Numbered from the stretch's first letter, positions 20,192 through 27,590 are shown. The stretch: DNA of 57,109 bases from Acidobacteriota bacterium (GCA_019247495.1 JAFAOU010000145.1:1-57109), one strand, 5' to 3'. The notes: generated by a model not told the origin, from the letters alone. A program made the numbers and translations.

Positions 20192-20447
20192 CGTCAAGAG
20201 GGAAGAGATCGTTTGCTTTGATTTGCCTATCGCCCGTGAGTTCTCGGAGACCGTGAAGGAGCTTGCGCACGTTCGCAAGCATCGGCGAGTCCTCATCGAT
20301 GCACCATCGACGGAGGCGCTGCCGGGGGATGCCCGTGGCCCTTGCCACGTCAAGCTGATACAACCCGCGCGCACGAATGAACGCCTCCAGCCTCGTTTGC
20401 GCTGGCTTGCCGCCTCGGAAGTTCTTACGTATTCGGTTCACGACCAT
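20184..20447 (-). CDS. Mini HTH protein, second of a tandem array
   Basis: An 87-aa protein with a basic N-terminus, core TRLEAFIRARGLYQLDVAR, the turn ATGIPRQRLRRWCIDEDSP and tail IKANDLFPLDDE. The tail is nearly identical to that of the next gene (IKANDLF then an acidic run), while the recognition helix differs (PRQRLRRW versus SSQQVRRV). This suggests duplicated regulators that have diverged in DNA specificity. Confidence 0.75.
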   Translation of the reverse strand: MVVNRIRKNFRGGKPAQTRLEAFIRARGLYQLDVARATGIPRQRLRRWCIDEDSPMLANVRKLLHGLRELTGDRQIKANDLFPLDDE

Positions 20448-20706
20448 GCGACGTGTTTTTCCTTCTCGCCCTGAAGTCGAAATCCAGATCGAACACCTCG
20501 GCGACTTGGACCTTGCGCCCGACGACGCGCGACGCGCCGAGCGCGATCTTCTTTGCGATCCTGATCCGCACGTCCGTTCTCGCGTACCGCGCGCGCGTCA
20601 CGTGCTGGCGGCTCACCTCTGCCGCGTCCGCGAGCTTGGGCGTCGTGATGTTGTTGGCGATGCAGAAGGCATCCAGCATCGACACGGCTGCGCGGTCTTT
20701 GCTCAT
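20425..20706 (-). CDS. Mini HTH protein, first of a tandem array
   Basis: A 93-aa protein, the most divergent of the four: core SMLDAFCIANNITTPKLAD, the turn AAEVSRQHVTRARYART, tail VAEVFDLDFDF and a basic extension. Classic XRE spacing in the SRQHVTRAR helix. It is the promoter-proximal gene of the array and divergent from the XRE gene at 20970 across a 263-nt gap that contains the inverted repeats at 20894-20927. Confidence 0.75.
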   Translation of the reverse strand: MSKDRAAVSMLDAFCIANNITTPKLADAAEVSRQHVTRARYARTDVRIRIAKKIALGASRVVGRKVQVAEVFDLDFDFRARRKNTSHGREPNT

Positions 20707-20893
20707 TCCGTCCAGTTCCTCTCGGGATAGAATCCTGTGTCGCGAGCGGGCGCGAAACGACTAACGCGCGGAAGGGTGCCCCCAACGTATTCACGACTGC
20801 TCGCGAGCAAAAAGTCAGGCGCGGCGCACCGCTTCGTCCCCCGTCGGCGAGGCGGCGCGTCGTTGCCGTTGACTCAGGATCGTATCAGCCGAC

Positions 20894-20927
20894 TTTAACG
20901 ATCGCAACACAATCGTTAAACAACGAT
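20894..20927. promoter_or_regulatory. Nested operator-like inverted repeats in the divergent promoter
   Basis: TTTAACGAT (20894-20902) is inverted as ATCGTTAAA (20912-20920), and ATCGTT (20912-20917) is inverted again as AACGAT (20922-20927). These are three half-sites with a shared word, placed 43-76 nt before the XRE start. This is the layout of a CI/Cro-type operator region. The rest of 20707-20969 shows no gene. Confidence 0.65.
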
Positions 20928-20969
20928 GGCTCTTGCTTTACTGAACGTACTTCCGTAGATTAACGAGCC

Positions 20970-21320
20970 ATGCCGCTACCGAACTTCGGAGGGTTGATCC
21001 GTCAGCTCCGCGACCAACGCGGATGGACGCAGGAGCACCTCGCGCGGGAGGCCGGGATCACGATCACGTGCCTCTCCAACTTGGAACGCGGCGCGACGAA
21101 AGAGCCGAACACCGAAACGATCTCCGGCCTCGCCGCCGCGTTTGGCCTTCAGCCGAGTGAGCTTGATTCCCGCCGCCTCGCCGAGGAAGTGGCGGAGATG
21201 GCGCGGACGTTCGCGCAGCGTCAGGCGATCACGCGGCTGCTCGCGTTGCCTGACCGTGACGTGGAGGCAGTCATCAGTTTCCTCGACGAACGTTCCAACA
21301 AGCGGAAGAGGGTGCGGTGA
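20970..21320 (+). CDS. XRE-family HTH regulator
   Basis: A 116-aa protein. HTH_3 domain at residues 7-65 (LIRQLRDQRGWTQEHLAREAGITITCLSNLERG ... NTETISGLAAAFGLQPSEL), then a helical tail rich in Ala, Arg and Glu that could dimerise. It overlaps the next gene by 4 nt (GTGA), so the regulator and the TPR protein are made together. The inverted repeats upstream suggest autoregulation and cross-regulation with the divergent mini-HTH array. Confidence 0.9.
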   Translation: MPLPNFGGLIRQLRDQRGWTQEHLAREAGITITCLSNLERGATKEPNTETISGLAAAFGLQPSELDSRRLAEEVAEMARTFAQRQAITRLLALPDRDVEAVISFLDERSNKRKRVR

Positions 21321-22609
21321 CCGACAAAGACACGTGCCCGCTCCGCGTGACCTTGCTCAACATGATCGTCGCGGGCGAGCACTCGCCGCACCTAGATGTC
21401 TGTGAGGAGTGCGCGGCCTTCGTCGCAGCCGCCACCGACGCGGTGACCGCGTTCACTGATCGCGAGGACGTTGAGCGCGCAGTGGAGGCCAGAATCGACG
21501 CGGTTCTCGGCGATACTCCGGCGCGGCACTGGAGTTCCGTCATCGTTGCGACACCTGAGTTGCGCCGATCAATCGTCATCCGCGACTTGCTGCGTCGCGC
21601 GGATGAGTTCTACGGCCGCGACTCACGCGCCGCTCTCGACCTCACGACCGCCGCCGTCACGGTCTCCGACGTGATGGTCGCGAGCGGCGAGTCGCCTTCG
21701 ATGGAACTGCGGTTCTTGGCGCTGAAAGAGCACGCGACCGCGCTTCACCGCATGGGCAAATTTGACGAGTCAATCGCCGTGCTTGGGCGCGCGTGGCCGA
21801 TCGCATCACGGACGAAGGACAGCGAACGGGATCGCGCCGTCCTCTCGCTTTGCGCCGCGATCGTGTACGCAGAGCCGGACATCGCGGACTTCGATGCGGC
21901 GATGGAGTTCGCCGAAACCGCCGCGTCCGTGCTGGAGGTTTGCGGCGACGAACGAAGGGCCATCGTCGCGCGGCAGACGAAGGCGTACGTGCTTCTCGTC
22001 ATGCACCGTTTCGCTGAAGCGTTGCCGCTGCTCCAAAGCGTGGCGACTGATCTCGACGAGGCTACCGGAGAGTCCCGCGACGCGGCGCTGGCGCACGCCA
22101 ACCTTGCGGAATGCCTCGTGGAACTCGGAGCGCACGATGAAGCGGCAGAGCACGCGAGCACGGCCGAACGGCTACACGCGATGTGCGGCGGCGTAGTGGA
22201 CTTGGCGCGCGCCGCGCACATCCGCGCTCGCGCCGTTTCCGCGCTCGGGCAGTTCGCCGACGTTCAATTCGAATTCACCCACGCGGCTGACGTGATGTTC
22301 GAAGCGAAGCAGTTCAACACGTGGGCGATCATGCGTCTCGAATACGTCGCCGCCGCTCTCGCCGACGACGAAGGCGCGGATGTGCGCGCCGAGTTGGAAT
22401 CGGTGATGCGCGTCTGCATGACGCTCAACGCGAAGGAGTCAACGCAGCGGCAGGCGTTCGCGGCGGAAGCGTTGGACTATCTGCGCCAGCTCGCGATTCG
22501 CGACGCGCTTACCTGCGAGGCCGTGGATCGCGTTCGCGCGTTCGTCATACGCAACAACTCTCAGGCCCCGGTGAAGTTCGCTCGCCCGCCCGGCGCGTTC
22601 CTCATGTAG
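21317..22609 (+). CDS. TPR-like protein with an anti-sigma-type HxxxCxxC motif
   Basis: A 430-aa protein with GTG start overlapping the XRE gene. Near residue 25 it has HLDVCEECAAFV, the H-x3-C-x2-C zinc motif of ZAS anti-sigma domains. Residues about 120-380 are helical repeats with TPR character (ALHRMGKFDESIAVLGRAW, VLLVMHRFAEALPLLQSV, LAECLVELGAHDEAAEHAS). No membrane segment. A soluble sensor that binds the partner XRE regulator or a peptide is plausible. The closest overall analogy is XRE/TPR regulators split over two genes. Confidence 0.72.
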   Translation: MTDKDTCPLRVTLLNMIVAGEHSPHLDVCEECAAFVAAATDAVTAFTDREDVERAVEARIDAVLGDTPARHWSSVIVATPELRRSIVIRDLLRRADEFYGRDSRAALDLTTAAVTVSDVMVASGESPSMELRFLALKEHATALHRMGKFDESIAVLGRAWPIASRTKDSERDRAVLSLCAAIVYAEPDIADFDAAMEFAETAASVLEVCGDERRAIVARQTKAYVLLVMHRFAEALPLLQSVATDLDEATGESRDAALAHANLAECLVELGAHDEAAEHASTAERLHAMCGGVVDLARAAHIRARAVSALGQFADVQFEFTHAADVMFEAKQFNTWAIMRLEYVAAALADDEGADVRAELESVMRVCMTLNAKESTQRQAFAAEALDYLRQLAIRDALTCEAVDRVRAFVIRNNSQAPVKFARPPGAFLM

Positions 22610-22620
22610 AAGCGATCCGG

Positions 22621-22653
22621 TCCGTGGCAGGCGCCCGTCACGCCTGCCACGGA
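22621..22653. terminator. Perfect 13-bp hairpin between convergent genes
   Basis: TCCGTGGCAGGCG at 22621-22633 pairs perfectly with 22641-22653 around a 7-nt loop. It lies 12 nt after the TPR gene stop and 11 nt after the stop of the facing small-peptide gene, so it probably ends both transcripts. No T-run. Confidence 0.7.
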
Positions 22654-22663
22654 TCGAAAAGGC

Positions 22664-22828
22664 TCAGGGCTTTGGCGGACCCGAAACGATGTCCTCCAGC
22701 GCCCGCACGATCCGCGCGATGCGGCCGAAGAAACCTCGCTGACCGATGGAATCGTCGTTGCGCTGTGCGGCCATCGCCGGAGCCGCGAGCACCACCAAAA
22801 GGAAAAAGACCGACAGGTTCTTTCGCAT
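22664..22828 (-). CDS. Small secreted amphipathic peptide (54 aa)
   Basis: GGAGGATTTGC directly precedes an ATG at 22828. The product begins with a clear signal peptide (MRKNLSVFFLLVVLAAPAMA), so a mature peptide of about 34 residues is exported. That part contains RGFFGRIARIVRALEDIV, which plots as a cationic amphipathic helix. No known family. It faces the XRE/TPR gene pair across a shared terminator. A signalling peptide read by the TPR protein, or a membrane-active peptide, are possible roles; neither is shown. Confidence 0.65.
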   Translation of the reverse strand: MRKNLSVFFLLVVLAAPAMAAQRNDDSIGQRGFFGRIARIVRALEDIVSGPPKP

Positions 22829-22953
22829 GCAAATCCTCCGTTGTCGCGGAGGGTGTCCCGTCGCTCATTCTGCGCCCGCCGGGAACGATTTCTTTACCGA
22901 TCGTGAGAGCTGCTACCCGAGCGGATCGAGGTCCCAGCGCGCGTCCGTTTATT

Positions 22954-23209
22954 CCCCTGTAACGTCTCTCTCCTTTTAGAGGTCCGGGCTGCGCCTCGAC
23001 CGGTCACAAATTGGCTCTTTTTCGCAGTACGCGGATCGGCGTTCCATCGGCATAACTTACCGGAAGTCTTACAGTTGCGCCTCTCGCGCGCTGTCACCGG
23101 ACCTGTCACATTGGGAACGGCTCCGGGAACGGCTTCGGTCTGATTTTTCACGCCCGCGCGACATCTCCAATTCTTCTTCTGTATTCGTAGGAGAGAGGCG
23201 TTACAGGGG
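22954..23209. repeat. MITE-like element with 21-bp terminal inverted repeats
   Basis: CCCCTGTAACGTCTCTCTCCT at 22954-22974 matches the reverse complement of 23189-23209 with one mismatch. The 256-bp segment between the outer ends has no convincing gene. I cannot find a clear target-site duplication. It could also be a regulatory or origin structure. Together with the following sequence to 23659 this is an 830-nt gap whose only other features are a tiny ORF at 23353 and a hairpin at 23430-23456. Confidence 0.5.
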
Positions 23210-23352
23210 GAGAATTGGAACGCGCCTAATTACAGGAGATTGGGGGAGTGCGACCCCGAGCCGGTTGCTGCCGTCGAGCAGCGTCTGTGATTTCTCAGAC
23301 CGCCCCGGTCATCGGTTCCCGTCTCGACCTTGTTTCTTTGAAAGGGGGACAG

Positions 23353-23421
23353 ATGATGAAAATACCATCTCCGCTTTACCGGCGTGTCGTGGCAATTCTC
23401 AAGCGTGACGGTCGGCGTTAA
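23353..23421 (+). CDS. Possible 22-aa basic peptide
   Basis: A well-placed GGGGGAC precedes tandem ATG codons. The product is MMKIPSPLYRRVVAILKRDG plus two arginines, strongly basic with an aliphatic face. A ribosome-binding site alone does not prove expression, and such ORFs are common by chance. Listed because the spacing is ideal and the nearby 54-aa peptide is also small. Confidence 0.25.
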   Translation: MMKIPSPLYRRVVAILKRDGRR

Positions 23422-23429
23422 GGGTTCGT

Positions 23430-23456
23430 GGCGAGCAGGAGAATCTTCTGCTCGCC
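23430..23456. terminator. Hairpin downstream of the primase gene
   Basis: GGCGAGCAG at 23430-23438 is perfectly inverted at 23448-23456 with a 9-nt loop. It lies about 200 nt downstream of the leftward primase/int operon and just after the tiny ORF, so it may stop transcription from either side. Confidence 0.4.
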
Positions 23457-23659
23457 GTGTCTCAACCGACCGGCCCCGGCGTGGTCACGTGGTCCCGTCC
23501 AGACGCGCGTCGCCGGGAAGAATAGAAACCACCGTCGCTGATCCGAAACAGCTGAGAACAGGTGCCATATCGCCACATGGCTTTCTTCCGCTTGGAAGTT
23601 TGACGGCGAGAAACAGACAGCCCCAAACCAAATACAGGAGAAAAAGTGGACAACGCCGG

Positions 23660-24262
23660 TCACTTCTTGGTGATCGCCATCGCGAGTTGCTTCCGACGCG
23701 CGCAGATCGTCGATTTTTTGTAGCCGGTCTTGGCGATGATTTCGGGCGTCGCGGAGCCAGCGCGAATCAATTCGTCAAGCGCTGTACGGCCGGCCTGACG
23801 CTTGGCGCGCTGAGCATTCTTCTTGGCTTCGCGCTGAGCAGCGAGCCGAGGGGGGACGGTTGAGCGAAGGCCGAGCGCGAGGACCTCGGCCTCGGTCACA
23901 TCGAGCATTTTTGCGACGGTCACGTTCGTATGTCGCAGCTTGGTACTCGCATCGGCTCGACACAGGCTCCGCACGTCGTAGTTTTCGAGTGGAACCGGGA
24001 ACGTCGCGTTGATCTTGTTCGCGGCATCCATCGCCTGTTGCAGCGCGACGAACGCCGGTACGCCTTCCTTCCGAAGCAACCGCCGCAGATCGGTTGTGTA
24101 GCAGAGGAGGAAATTGTGCCGATGGCCTTCTGAGATGCCTCCGCGAAGTTCCGCCAGCTGCGCAAGCTCTTTAAGACGACACTTTTCGGGCCGGGCCGGA
24201 TCGAACTTTCCAGATGGCGCGCGGCGGCGAGTAGATGGCTGCGAATTCGGAGCAGGCTTCAT
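23660..24262 (-). CDS. Primase C-terminal part (PriCT-like plus HTH), separate start or frameshift product
   Basis: The ATG at 24262 gives 200 aa. Sequence such as GHRHNFLLCYTTDLRRLL and NATFPVPLENYDVRSLCRADAS resembles the PriCT-type helical domain that follows AEP primase domains. The C-terminus (ALDELIRAGSATPEIIAKTGYKKSTI) looks like an HTH. The open frame runs upstream past 24262 as VVADVSDIRYWTLDDLEVAL, which is the expected end of the AEP domain. This indicates that translation normally enters here by a -1 frameshift from the upstream ORF. It could also be translated on its own through the ATGA overlap at 24259-24262. Confidence 0.75.
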   Translation of the reverse strand: MKPAPNSQPSTRRRAPSGKFDPARPEKCRLKELAQLAELRGGISEGHRHNFLLCYTTDLRRLLRKEGVPAFVALQQAMDAANKINATFPVPLENYDVRSLCRADASTKLRHTNVTVAKMLDVTEAEVLALGLRSTVPPRLAAQREAKKNAQRAKRQAGRTALDELIRAGSATPEIIAKTGYKKSTICARRKQLAMAITKK

Positions 24263-25059
24263 CTCGGCAACAGGCAGGGCAACTTCGAGATCATCCAGCG
24301 TCCAATACCGAATGTCCGAAACGTCGGCGACGACGGCGACGTGGCCGGGTCGCGGTCTTTTCCCGGTGCTTTGAAGGCATGAGCCGGTGTCACAGTGCTC
24401 TTCTCGTCGCATGCGAGATCGGCTGTGACCTTCGCGAGCGCGGCGGCGATGCGCCGCCACCGCGTCTGTGCCTGTGCGCCATTCGGAATTGGCGTGCGTG
24501 TCACCTGATCGTTCGCGGCGAGAAGATAGATCAGGTAGACGCCACGCCCGGATTCCGCGATGAGCGAGGGCGAGGGCAGGGAGCCGCCGGCAACGAGCTG
24601 CCGCAACCTCACGATCGCTTCGTCGGCAGTCATGTTGGCGCCGGCCCGCTCGCCGTCGTCGCGTCCGACGTCCAGATCGACCACGATCGAACACAACTCA
24701 GATAGCGCCGCCGTCTTAGGCGAAAAGAAAATCGGGCTACCCGACCATTCCGGGGACTTGCCGCTGCGCCGGCCGAGACAAGTCGGCGAGAACAGTTGCA
24801 GAAACCAATACCGACGCCCTTCGATGGAGTCGATGATTCCTCGCAGCTCATGCAGTCGCGCGACCGGAAGGGGCGCATACCAATGAAGATACGGGGCCGG
24901 TCGCGCGCGTCCCGCACGAATCGACTCCAGACCGATGATGCTCTGAGTAGCGGCGCCCGCGAAGATCGCTCGCGCCGCCTCTTCCAGCGATATTGGAAGT
25001 AGCGGGAGGATGTCCGGTGCGATCCTCCGCTCCGCGTTCCCGCGCGTCGGGTTTGTCAT
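24259..25059 (-). CDS. AEP-type primase/replication protein, N-terminal ORF with -1 slippery site
   Basis: Archaeo-eukaryotic primase core of mobile elements, which makes primers for element replication. Visible motifs: catalytic DLD in CSIVVDLDVG, SGRGVYLIYLL (SxxH-equivalent strand), ACDEKST with the third acidic residue, and the HAFKAPG version of the usual R-x-PG-x-N motif. In this frame the protein then turns into unrelated sequence and stops at 24259, while the -1 frame continues the family. The shift point coincides with G GGA AAA at 24358-24364. The frameshifted product would be 466 aa. The ORF begins 26 nt downstream of the excisionase-like gene. Confidence 0.8.
   Translation of the reverse strand: MTNPTRGNAERRIAPDILPLLPISLEEAARAIFAGAATQSIIGLESIRAGRARPAPYLHWYAPLPVARLHELRGIIDSIEGRRYWFLQLFSPTCLGRRSGKSPEWSGSPIFFSPKTAALSELCSIVVDLDVGRDDGERAGANMTADEAIVRLRQLVAGGSLPSPSLIAESGRGVYLIYLLAANDQVTRTPIPNGAQAQTRWRRIAAALAKVTADLACDEKSTVTPAHAFKAPGKDRDPATSPSSPTFRTFGIGRWMISKLPCLLPR
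24358..24364 (-). promoter_or_regulatory. G GGA AAA -1 ribosomal frameshift heptamer
   Basis: In the frame of the upstream primase ORF the codons read CCG-GGA-AAA, so the heptamer fits X-XXY-YYZ exactly. A -1 slip gives GGG-AAA and joins the downstream frame. Phage lambda uses the close relative G GGA AAG for its G/GT frameshift. A one-base assembly error in the A or G run is the main alternative. Confidence 0.55.
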
Positions 25060-25085
25060 CGAACGGAGCCTCTCGTGGGGGAGGC

Positions 25086-25307
25086 TTACGAACGACGGCG
25101 AGCAGTGGCTGGACGACGCTCGACCGACGAGAGATAGGCGTGAAGGTGTTCAGGCGAGTACAGAACTCGGCCACCGATGCAGTAATAGCCGATCGCTCCC
25201 GTCCGCCGGAGGCGGAACAGTGAGACGCGGCTGATCCCGAGAGTGCGTGCGGCTTCCTTCTCGCTGAGGTTTTCGTTAACTGCCAGTTGAGGGGCTGCTG
25301 ATGTCAT
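25086..25307 (-). CDS. Excisionase-family winged-HTH protein
   Basis: A 73-aa MerR-like (HTH_17) DNA-binding protein: LSEKEAARTLGISRVSLFRLRRTGAIGYYCIGGRVLYSPEHLHAYL is the standard excisionase-type fold. Proteins of this kind act as recombination directionality factors or as transcriptional regulators of the element. It precedes the primase ORF by 26 nt on the same strand, linking excision and replication control. Confidence 0.85.
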   Translation of the reverse strand: MTSAAPQLAVNENLSEKEAARTLGISRVSLFRLRRTGAIGYYCIGGRVLYSPEHLHAYLSSVERRPATARRRS

Positions 25308-25418
25308 CTCCGTGCTCCTTGCCGAAAGCCGTGGATACTTTCAGCTCACGCGAGACACAATAGGAACAGCTCAGATGACAAGAAAAGGGGGGCCTCGTGT
25401 CATCCGCGCTGGGCGCTT

Positions 25419-26267
25419 TCAGGGCTTGATGGTTTTCACCGCGTCGTCGTACAGCCGCTGAAGCGTCCGAATGCTCCCGCTGAGCCCCATCACGTTCGCC
25501 GCGAAGCGCAGGCCGAGCTTCTTCGGCTGAATCTCAACGCCCGTGATTCGTTGATGCCGAAGTGCCTTCAGAACATCCTCCGCCGCCGCTCGTTCTCGCC
25601 GGTCTGAGAGTCGGGCGCGAAGCTCTCCCGCTACGGCCGTCAGTACGTCGCCTTCCAACGGACGGCGCACTGCGCCGAATAGTGCGCGACCGATGTCACT
25701 GAGCCGGACGAACTCCGCCGCCTCTTCGGGCAACGGCGGCTGCGACCTTGGGCGTCCGACGGTCAACCACTTGCCCAGCATCTTCGATGCATGCTCGATG
25801 GGGAACTCGCGGGCCTCGCGCCGCGTCTGCGGGCCGAAGGAGTCCGGCATGCGATCCATCGCCGCAGCCGCCAAAAACTCTCCGGTCATCTCGATTGCTT
25901 CACGCATCAACGGCTCGAACGCTTCACGCGTGAGCTGTCGGAGTTCCCGCCGCGCGCGTTGAAAAGCATGGTCAGCGTGCCGGCGCAACACACGTTTGAG
26001 CTCGTCCGCAGACATGTTCTCTTCCGATGCCTTCTGCGCGACAAACTTATCGGCTAGTGGACCCTTCGCCGCCTCTACGAGCGCGCGGATGTTATCGAGC
26101 GCCGATTCAACAACTGCTTCAACGTCGTACTGCACGCGCGCGACGCGCCACCACTCGGGAGTAGCGCCATCCTCCGCGATCAGAAAAACGTCTATGTCGA
26201 ACTGCCGCAGGCGACCTCGGTCCCCCGCTTTCGCCCGCGCTTCGGCGGCTCTGCTCTTCGGGCTCAA
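25419..26267 (-). CDS. Island protein of unknown function, coupled to the integrase
   Basis: A 282-aa soluble, helix-rich and charged protein. Not recognised. The N-terminus has a short strand-rich part (QFDIDVFLIAEDGATPEWWRVARVQYDVEAV), the middle is a long Arg/Glu helical region, and the end is GLRFAANVMGLSGSIRTLQRLYDDAVKTIK. Its ATG overlaps the integrase stop (ATGA, 26264-26267), so it is made with the integrase. A DNA-binding or recombination accessory role is a guess from position. Confidence 0.7.
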   Translation of the reverse strand: MSPKSRAAEARAKAGDRGRLRQFDIDVFLIAEDGATPEWWRVARVQYDVEAVVESALDNIRALVEAAKGPLADKFVAQKASEENMSADELKRVLRRHADHAFQRARRELRQLTREAFEPLMREAIEMTGEFLAAAAMDRMPDSFGPQTRREAREFPIEHASKMLGKWLTVGRPRSQPPLPEEAAEFVRLSDIGRALFGAVRRPLEGDVLTAVAGELRARLSDRRERAAAEDVLKALRHQRITGVEIQPKKLGLRFAANVMGLSGSIRTLQRLYDDAVKTIKP

Positions 26268-27388
26268 TTCGCTACGTCCGAAGCGCCGTCGCTGACGAAC
26301 ACTTCGGCATTGAGGCCATCGAGGATCAGCGCACCTCGGCGCGCTGTCTCTGCGTCTGCGTTGACGTAGCGATACGTCGTCGAGGGCTGAACGTGACCGA
26401 GGATTCGCCCGACCTGCGGCAGCGGCAGCCCCTGACAGAGCCGCGTCGCGGCCGTGTGCCGGAGGTCGTGGAAGCGAACTTCCGGGATGCCGGCCTCCGT
26501 GCGAGAGGCGACGAAGGACCGCTTCACATTCGTCATCACTCCGAACACCAGCTCCTCGTGAACGCGATTGGTCGAAAGGAGGAGCATTTCGCGCTGAAGC
26601 CGTTCCGTCATCGCAATCGTGCGCTCGCGCAGCGTCTTCGAATTCATCGCGCGGATGAGGATCGTTTTCTCGAAAAGGTCAACGTCGTCCCACCGCAGTT
26701 TCACGATCTCTCCGAACCGCATCCCTGTATCGAGAGCGCAGATAAGGATCGGGCGCAGGTGACGCCGTCGCGGATGATCGGCAGCCGCCAGCAAGCGTGT
26801 TTCCTCTTCTCGCGTGATGATCCGTTCGCGTTGTTTTTCGTCAGCGTGGGAAATCAGCCCCTTTGCCGCGACGAATGGATTCACGGTGATCCATCCCTCG
26901 CGTAGCGCGAACGAGAACATCGCTCGCATCATCTCCAGTTCGCGATGAACCGCAGCGATCGAGCGCTCGCGTCCTCGAGTCGTCGGAACCTTCAATCGCG
27001 TCTCTTTGAAATGCGTCAGGTCGCCGAACGTGATGGAACGAAGTTGACGTGCGCCGAAGTTCGCGCGCAACGTCGCGAGCCGGTTCTTTGCAGCGGCGAG
27101 GCCACGCAACCCGGCGATCTTCCGGCCGGCATGGTACTCGGCAGGCCGGACATGCCGCTTCGCATACTCGTCTGCCAAGTCGTCAAACGTCGCCCGTTCC
27201 CGGTTGGCACTCCTACCGTTCGTCAGCGACAGGTCACGGACGAGCCTCGCGCCGATGTCGGCAGCCTCGCTTCGAGTCCGCGCCGCCCGCGTCAGCTCCC
27301 GGCGCTTCCCGGTTGCCGGGTCATCGAACACCACGCGCGCCCACCAGCATCCGCGCCGCTTGACCACGAACGATGTTGCCTGTTTCAT
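26264..27388 (-). CDS. int: Tyrosine recombinase (island integrase)
   Basis: A 374-aa phage-type integrase. It has an N-terminal arm-binding region, a SAM-like core-binding domain (about 60-165) and the catalytic domain with all expected residues: R in ALDTGMRFGEIVKLRW, the beta-hairpin K, HDLRHTAATRL, the GRILGHVQPSTT histidine and nucleophile Tyr in TYRYVN. It reads away from attR, 156 nt inside the right repeat. It is expected to act on the 46-nt tRNA core. A 9-bp palindrome lies just upstream of its start. Confidence 0.95.
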   Translation of the reverse strand: MKQATSFVVKRRGCWWARVVFDDPATGKRRELTRAARTRSEAADIGARLVRDLSLTNGRSANRERATFDDLADEYAKRHVRPAEYHAGRKIAGLRGLAAAKNRLATLRANFGARQLRSITFGDLTHFKETRLKVPTTRGRERSIAAVHRELEMMRAMFSFALREGWITVNPFVAAKGLISHADEKQRERIITREEETRLLAAADHPRRRHLRPILICALDTGMRFGEIVKLRWDDVDLFEKTILIRAMNSKTLRERTIAMTERLQREMLLLSTNRVHEELVFGVMTNVKRSFVASRTEAGIPEVRFHDLRHTAATRLCQGLPLPQVGRILGHVQPSTTYRYVNADAETARRGALILDGLNAEVFVSDGASDVAN

Positions 27389-27405
27389 CCGCCTACCCCC
27401 GTGAT

Positions 27406-27424
27406 TAACCCCGTAACGGGGTTA
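27406..27424. promoter_or_regulatory. 9-bp palindrome upstream of the integrase
   Basis: TAACCCCGT and ACGGGGTTA are separated by one base, 18-36 nt upstream of the integrase ATG. Probable operator or integrase/excisionase arm site. It shares the AACCCCG word with repeats next to attL. Confidence 0.5.
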
Positions 27425-27544
27425 GCAAAGAGATATTCGCAGAAACATGGAGAAAAGGGAAGATAGTCACAACTATCAGTGGCTCAGTCGTTTGCGTTCA
27501 CCATGAAACAGCCTGAAACAACATAGCCAGATAGTAAATTTGGA

Positions 27545-27590
27545 CTCATAACCCAAAGGTCGCGGGTTCAAATCCCGCCCCCGCAACCAA
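27545..27590 (+). other. attR: duplicated 3' end of tRNA-fMet
   Basis: A perfect 46-nt copy of 6948-6993, lacking the acceptor 5' strand and the D arm, so it is not a functional tRNA. It marks the right border of the island. The remaining gap to 27741 is host sequence with no gene I can support before the kinase start. Confidence 0.93.

Noticed and set aside
22894..23151. 85-codon minus-strand frame in the MITE-like region
   Set aside because: Basic low-complexity product, no ribosome site, spans the left part of the inverted-repeat element.
23418..23663. 81-codon minus-strand frame overlapping the primase stop by ATGA
   Set aside because: Tempting coupling, but the product has no regular composition, and the hairpin at 23430-23456 lies inside it.
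24263..24694. Upstream extension of the primase C-terminal frame as an independent gene
   Set aside because: Before the slippery site this frame gives Arg-rich nonsense opposite clear AEP motifs in the other frame; only the part after 24358 looks like protein.
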